From Actinomycetota bacterium (GTDB lineage: Bacteria > Actinomycetota > Thermoleophilia > UBA2241), in the NCBI GenBank assembly GCA_012719015.1, contig JAAYBE010000409.1, positions 1-9,194 on the forward strand: a stretch of DNA of 9,194 nucleotides, read 5' to 3'. Positions 5,567 to 9,194 of this stretch are shown in pieces. Numbering within the stretch: position 1 is the stretch's first letter; the number at the start of each line of letters is the position of its first letter. A program made the translations under genes and the position numbers. The notes beneath the pieces are model-generated. The model was given only the letters and a program-made list of their open reading frames with translations. It was not told where the DNA came from and made no database searches.

Positions 5567-6970
5567 ATGAGCCGTACCGGGGGGCTTTACACCGCCGCCC
5601 AGAGGCAGGTGATCAACCAGATGCTCAAGCTGGCGGCCAGCGACGACAAGAAGAAGATCGTCAAGGCCTTCAACTTGGCCGAGAAGATCACCCCGGACCA
5701 GTACAAGGGCTCAGTGCGTTTCGTCGCCGACAAGATAGAGGACGACCATCCGGCGCTTCTGATCGCCAAGCACGTCACCTCGAAGCTCAGCCCGCGTTGC
5801 CGCGACGCCTTCATCGAATGTCTTATCGTGAACACTCTCCTTCGCGGCGTGGACAAGCGGAAGAAGCTCATCGAAGAGACGGGCCACAACGCGCCGACGA
5901 CGATCCTCATGAGCCCCACGATGCGGTGCAACCTCTCCTGCGAGGGGTGCTACGCGTCTGAGTACGACATCAGGCACGACCTCGACCGTGCCCTCATGCA
6001 GAAGATCGTGGACGAGGGCAACGACATGGGCGTCTACCTGTTCACGCTGCTCGGCGGCGAGCCGTTCATGTGGGAGGAGCTGCTCGATTTCGCACGGGAG
6101 AACAAGGACGCCTACTTCCAGGTCTTCACCAACGGCACGCTGCTCGATCACGACCTCATCGACGAGCTCGCCGAGATCGGCAACATCGCCCCGATGCTGA
6201 GCCTCGAGGGCTCTCCGCGGCTCACCGACGAGCGCCGCGGGGAGGGCGTACACGAGCAGGTCATGGAGATCATGGACCATCTCGGCGAGGCGGGTGTGCT
6301 CTTCGGGTACTCGTGCACCGTGATGCGCCACAACTGGCAGGCGCTGGTGAGCGACGAGTTCGTCGATCCGCTCGTCGCCAAGGGCGCCCTCCTGGCCTGG
6401 CACTTCCTCTACATGCCGATCGGGCGCGATCCCGACACGAGCCTGATGCTGACGGCGGAGGAGCGCAACCAGTTCCGCGTCGACATCCATCGCATCCGCG
6501 ACACCAAGCCGATCTTCCCGATCGACTTCTGGGGCGACGCCCCGTGGGTCAACGGGTGTATCGCCGGCAAGCACTACATGCACATCAACAGCAGCGGCTG
6601 GGTGGAGCCGTGCATCTTCACGCACTTCGCCACCGACAACATCCGCGACGTGAGCCTCATGGAGGCGTTCAACTCGCCGTTCTTCCGTGAGATCCGTCGC
6701 CGCCAGCCGTTCAACCACAACCTGCTCATGCCCTGCATGTGGATCGACAACCCGACACAGGCGCGTGAGATCGTGGCGGCCACGGGCGCCCGACCCACGC
6801 ATCCCGGCGGAGACGTCATGTTGACCGACCTGCAGGACGACCTCGACAGGTACGCGAGTGAGGTCGACCATCTGTACAGCCCCATCTGGAGCTGTCTCAG
6901 CGTGGAGAAAGAAGACCCGGCCGACCTGCACGCCAGGACGGCGCGGATCGTCGAGGCGGCGCGGCGCTGA
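5567..6970 (+). CDS. Radical SAM protein with Cys-rich (SPASM/twitch-like) C-terminal region
   Basis: The 467-aa product is a predicted radical S-adenosylmethionine enzyme. The [4Fe-4S]-binding motif is CNLSCEGCY (C121, C125, C128). It is followed by the SAM-binding GGEP (163-166) and strand motifs FQVFTNGT (185-191) and MLSLEGSP (210-217) of the partial TIM barrel. About 110 residues precede the cluster motif and are mostly helical. The C-terminal part has further cysteines in NGCIAGKHYMHINSSGW (C331), EPCIF (C349), MPC (C390) and WSC (C443), suggesting an auxiliary cluster as in SPASM/twitch proteins. The start ATG 5567 is fixed by a near-perfect Shine-Dalgarno, AAAGGAGG (5553-5560), at 6 nt spacing. 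The open frame upstream of it is not gene-like. The gene is transcribed alone and ends in a strong terminator. No small precursor peptide or other substrate gene is adjacent, so the reaction is unknown; peptide or protein modification is one possibility. The superfamily is certain, the substrate is not. Confidence 0.92.
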   Translation: MSRTGGLYTAAQRQVINQMLKLAASDDKKKIVKAFNLAEKITPDQYKGSVRFVADKIEDDHPALLIAKHVTSKLSPRCRDAFIECLIVNTLLRGVDKRKKLIEETGHNAPTTILMSPTMRCNLSCEGCYASEYDIRHDLDRALMQKIVDEGNDMGVYLFTLLGGEPFMWEELLDFARENKDAYFQVFTNGTLLDHDLIDELAEIGNIAPMLSLEGSPRLTDERRGEGVHEQVMEIMDHLGEAGVLFGYSCTVMRHNWQALVSDEFVDPLVAKGALLAWHFLYMPIGRDPDTSLMLTAEERNQFRVDIHRIRDTKPIFPIDFWGDAPWVNGCIAGKHYMHINSSGWVEPCIFTHFATDNIRDVSLMEAFNSPFFREIRRRQPFNHNLLMPCMWIDNPTQAREIVAATGARPTHPGGDVMLTDLQDDLDRYASEVDHLYSPIWSCLSVEKEDPADLHARTARIVEAARR

Positions 6971-7012
6971 TCTGATCGGGCCGGCAGGTCGCGAGGAGCG
7001 ACGAGCGTCACG

Positions 7013-7046
7013 GCGGGCGGCGGGGCCCTCGGGCCCCGCCGCCCGC
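7013..7046 (+). terminator. Strong GC hairpin terminator after the radical SAM gene
   Basis: Arms 7013-7028 and 7031-7046 are perfectly complementary (core GGGCGGCGGGGCCC). The practical structure is about 15 bp with a CTCG tetraloop. It begins 42 bases after the stop codon. The downstream bases GCTCTTGCGCTCTC are only mildly T-rich, so this is a U-poor terminator of the kind common in high-GC bacteria. It may also block read-through from the opposite strand. Confidence 0.85.
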
Positions 7047-7178
7047 GCTCTTGCGCTCTCGCCGACGAGGGGCGGCGGCCGCAGCGGCGGTCGGCGGCGG
7101 CCCCTGCCTGCGCGGCCCCGCAGTGCACGCGTCGGTCCGGCGCGGTACGGCGTCGCCGGACATGATCGGCGGCGTCCG

Positions 7179-7187
7179 TGGTACCCT
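7179..7187 (+). promoter_or_regulatory. Probable extended -10 promoter of the amidase gene
   Basis: TGGTACCCT fits TGnTAnnnT, the same extended -10 form seen before the radical SAM gene. CGGACA (7157-7162) is a poor -35 candidate at 19-bp spacing. The start would fall near 7194, giving a leader of only about 22 nt. A 10-bp palindrome, GTCCCGGGAC (7194-7203), overlaps the presumed start point and could be an operator, though in such GC-rich DNA it may be chance. Confidence 0.4.
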
Positions 7188-7216
7188 GACGACGTCCCGG
7201 GACACCCGGACCGCTC

Positions 7217-9194
7217 ATGATGAGGACCCCCACGCACAAACGCGCCGCGCGCCTCGCGGCAGTCTGCATCGGCTCTCTTCTCGTCGCGGGCGCGGTCGTG
7301 TGGGCGGCTCCCAGGGTGAGCCAGGCGGTGGCGGCCTGGGCGAGTACGCCGCCGGTGCGGGTGCGCAGCATGAGCGTGCCGGCGGCGCTTCCGGTGGGCG
7401 CACCGTCGGGCTCCGGGGGCGGCCTCCGCGCGGAGCGGAGCGGCCCGGATGAGGCGGCGCCGGTCATTGGGCTGCCGGCCTCTGTCACCGTCGACGCGGG
7501 CATGCGGTTCACCATGGTGGGTGTGACCTGCGCCCCGCCGGCGCGGAGCGGCGGAGTGCTGGTGCGACTGCGTACGAGCGAGGATGGGCGGCACTGGAGC
7601 CGCTGGTACGAGGTGGCGCTGGAGCGCGCCGCCGAGACGGGCGGGGGAGAGCGGGCGTTCACGGAGCCCGTCTGGACCGGCGCCGGCCGCTTCGTGCAGG
7701 TGGCGGCCAGAGCGGCCGGGGGCGGCGCGCCGCCGGCGCGCCTGCGTGACGTGCGCGTGGTCGCCGTGAACAGCACCGAGGACGCCGACCTCACGGCCTC
7801 CGTCGCCGGCACGTTGCGGCGCGCGGTGGCCTGCGTCGCCGGCGCCGGTCTCCTCACGGACGCCGATGCGATGACCGTGAAGCCGCAGATCGTCTCCCGG
7901 CGGGACTGGGGGGCCAATGAGTCGTGGCGGTCGGGCGAGCCCGGCTACGCGCCGGTGCGGACGGCCTTCGTGCATCACACGGCGAGCGGCAACAGCTACA
8001 GTCGCCAGCAGGCTCCTGCCGTCGTCCGCGGTGTCTACGCCTATCACACCAGGTCGCTGCGGTGGAGTGACATCGGCTACAACTTCCTGATCGATCGGTA
8101 CGGGACCATCTACGAGGGCCGCTACGGCGGGGTCGACCGCGGCGTGATCGGCGCTCACGTGCTCGGGTTCAACACGGGCAGCACCGGGATCTCGCTGATC
8201 GGCACGTTCTCGGATGCATCGCCACCCGCCGGCATGGTCGGCGCGCTGACGCGGCTGCTCGCGTGGAAGCTCGACGTCCACCACGTCGACCCACAGGGGA
8301 GAGGCACGCTCGTGTGCGGCTACGGTCAGAAGTTCCGGACGGGGCAACGCGTCACCTTCCCGGCCATCGCCGGCCACCGTGATGCCAACTTCACCGACTG
8401 TCCCGGCAGCCGCATCTACAGGCAGTTGTCCGCCGTGCGGACGACCGTCGCGCGGACGGGGCACCCCAAGATCTACGCGTTCAACGCCGGCCCGGCGGCC
8501 ATCAGCCCCAACGGGGACGGTGTCCGCGACGACACGAGTATCAGATTCGACGTCTCGCGGGCGGCGGACTGGACGGTGAGGGTCCGTGACGCGGCCGGAG
8601 AGGTCGTGAGAGCCAGGAGCGGTGCGGGGAAGAGCGTGGCGATCACATGGGACGGGAGGGGCGACGACGGCGCCGTGCTGCCCGACGGGCAGTACGAGGT
8701 GCGCGCCGACGCCACGAACGCGGACGGCGTCGCTCGGGCGGCGTCGGCCGTCGTCCGGATAGACACCACACCGCCGCGCATCAAGAGCGCGTCGGTGGTC
8801 CCGGACCCCTTCAGTCCGAACGACGACGGACAGGACGACCGTGCCACGCTGACGTTCGTCCCGGGAGAGGCCGGGACCGCCCGCGTCTCCGTCGTGGACG
8901 CCGGCGGCGTCGTCCTGCGGCGGCTGACCGGCTGGGCGTCGGTCGCGGCAGCCGCCGTGAAGGTCGGATGGGACGGCCGCATCCAAGTCCAAGGCGGAGC
9001 AGGGCTCACGCCGGCGCCGGAGGGCGTCGCGCATCTGCTCATCGAGCTGCGCGACCGGGCCGGCAATCCCGCCCGACTGACGCGCTCGGTACGGCTGGAT
9101 CGCACTCTCGCGCTCGCCGGTGTCTCGCGCCGGACGTTCTCGCCGAACGGCGACGGCGTCGGCGACTCCGTCACGCTCTCCTTCACGCTCTCGA
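7217..9194 (+). CDS. N-acetylmuramoyl-L-alanine amidase (PGRP/Amidase_2) with FlgD-like Ig repeats, 3' partial
   Basis: At least 659 residues are present; the frame is open to the right edge with no stop. The family cleaves the bond between muramic acid and L-Ala of peptidoglycan. Residues 11-30 form a signal peptide or membrane anchor after a basic start. About 85-185 is a beta-rich domain with RTSEDGRHWSRWYEV. The amidase domain (about 222-415) begins VSRRDWGANESW and has Zn-ligand candidates in FVHHTAS (H253/H254), AGHRD (H387) and TDCPG (C395), plus YHTRSLRWSDIGYNFLI (276-292), typical of peptidoglycan-recognition amidases. Then come three FlgD-like Ig modules marked by SPNGDGVRDD (430-439), SPNDDGQDD (533-541) and SPNGDGVGD (642-650), whose Asp-rich loops may bind calcium. 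The third is cut by the window end. Start ATG 7217 (or 7220, the next codon) lacks a good Shine-Dalgarno. It would act at the cell surface in wall remodelling. Domain calls are secure; the role of the Ig modules is inferred. Confidence 0.92.
   Translation, partial: MMRTPTHKRAARLAAVCIGSLLVAGAVVWAAPRVSQAVAAWASTPPVRVRSMSVPAALPVGAPSGSGGGLRAERSGPDEAAPVIGLPASVTVDAGMRFTMVGVTCAPPARSGGVLVRLRTSEDGRHWSRWYEVALERAAETGGGERAFTEPVWTGAGRFVQVAARAAGGGAPPARLRDVRVVAVNSTEDADLTASVAGTLRRAVACVAGAGLLTDADAMTVKPQIVSRRDWGANESWRSGEPGYAPVRTAFVHHTASGNSYSRQQAPAVVRGVYAYHTRSLRWSDIGYNFLIDRYGTIYEGRYGGVDRGVIGAHVLGFNTGSTGISLIGTFSDASPPAGMVGALTRLLAWKLDVHHVDPQGRGTLVCGYGQKFRTGQRVTFPAIAGHRDANFTDCPGSRIYRQLSAVRTTVARTGHPKIYAFNAGPAAISPNGDGVRDDTSIRFDVSRAADWTVRVRDAAGEVVRARSGAGKSVAITWDGRGDDGAVLPDGQYEVRADATNADGVARAASAVVRIDTTPPRIKSASVVPDPFSPNDDGQDDRATLTFVPGEAGTARVSVVDAGGVVLRRLTGWASVAAAAVKVGWDGRIQVQGGAGLTPAPEGVAHLLIELRDRAGNPARLTRSVRLDRTLALAGVSRRTFSPNGDGVGDSVTLSFTLS

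Noticed and set aside
5711..9034. Minus-strand open frame of 1107 codons across the radical SAM and amidase genes
   Set aside because: It is a stop-poor shadow in GC-rich DNA, running across two genes, their terminator and promoter. The composition is Arg/Pro/Ala-rich with no domain.

Overview
The window is GC-rich bacterial DNA (clearly above 65% GC by eye) with GTG as well as ATG starts. The gene content fits a deep-branching actinobacterium (Coriobacteriia- or Thermoleophilia-like): a PGRP-type amidase with FlgD-like Ig modules, an RsbU-like phosphatase with a multi-pass sensor domain, a subtilase with a Trp-repeat tail, and a cyclic-di-GMP riboswitch. The lineage is an inference; no marker gene settles it.

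Layout. Left edge, + strand: tRNA-Phe with an encoded CCA end (13-88), then a small unrecognised gene (286-579). From 607 to about 5257, minus strand, lies one apparent transcription unit. Read 5' to 3' it is: a type I cyclic-di-GMP (GEMM-I) riboswitch aptamer (about 5257-5167), a secreted S8 subtilisin-like protease whose last 100 residues have a Trp at nearly every fifth position (5027-3279), a membrane SpoIIE/RsbU-type PP2C phosphatase whose GTG start overlaps the protease stop (3282-1750), a GHKL-type ATP-binding anti-sigma/switch kinase with a large extra N-terminal region (1707-931), and a STAS anti-sigma-factor antagonist (918-607). The last three are the standard parts of a partner-switching pathway.

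Right half, + strand: a divergent intergenic region (5028-5566) holds the riboswitch on one strand and a probable extended -10 promoter plus hairpin-containing leader on the other. It is followed by a radical SAM protein with a Cys-rich C-terminal part (5567-6970), a very strong GC hairpin terminator (7013-7046), a probable promoter, and a secreted or anchored N-acetylmuramoyl-L-alanine amidase with at least three SPNGDG-type FlgD-like Ig modules. The amidase runs off the right end (7217-9194).

How the genes may work together. The most notable unit is the riboswitch-led protease/partner-switch operon. Cyclic-di-GMP would set expression of an exported protease together with a membrane phosphatase, a kinase and its STAS substrate. 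That would link a second messenger of surface and lifestyle decisions to a phospho-switch. No sigma factor or other output protein of the switch lies inside the window, so its target is unknown.
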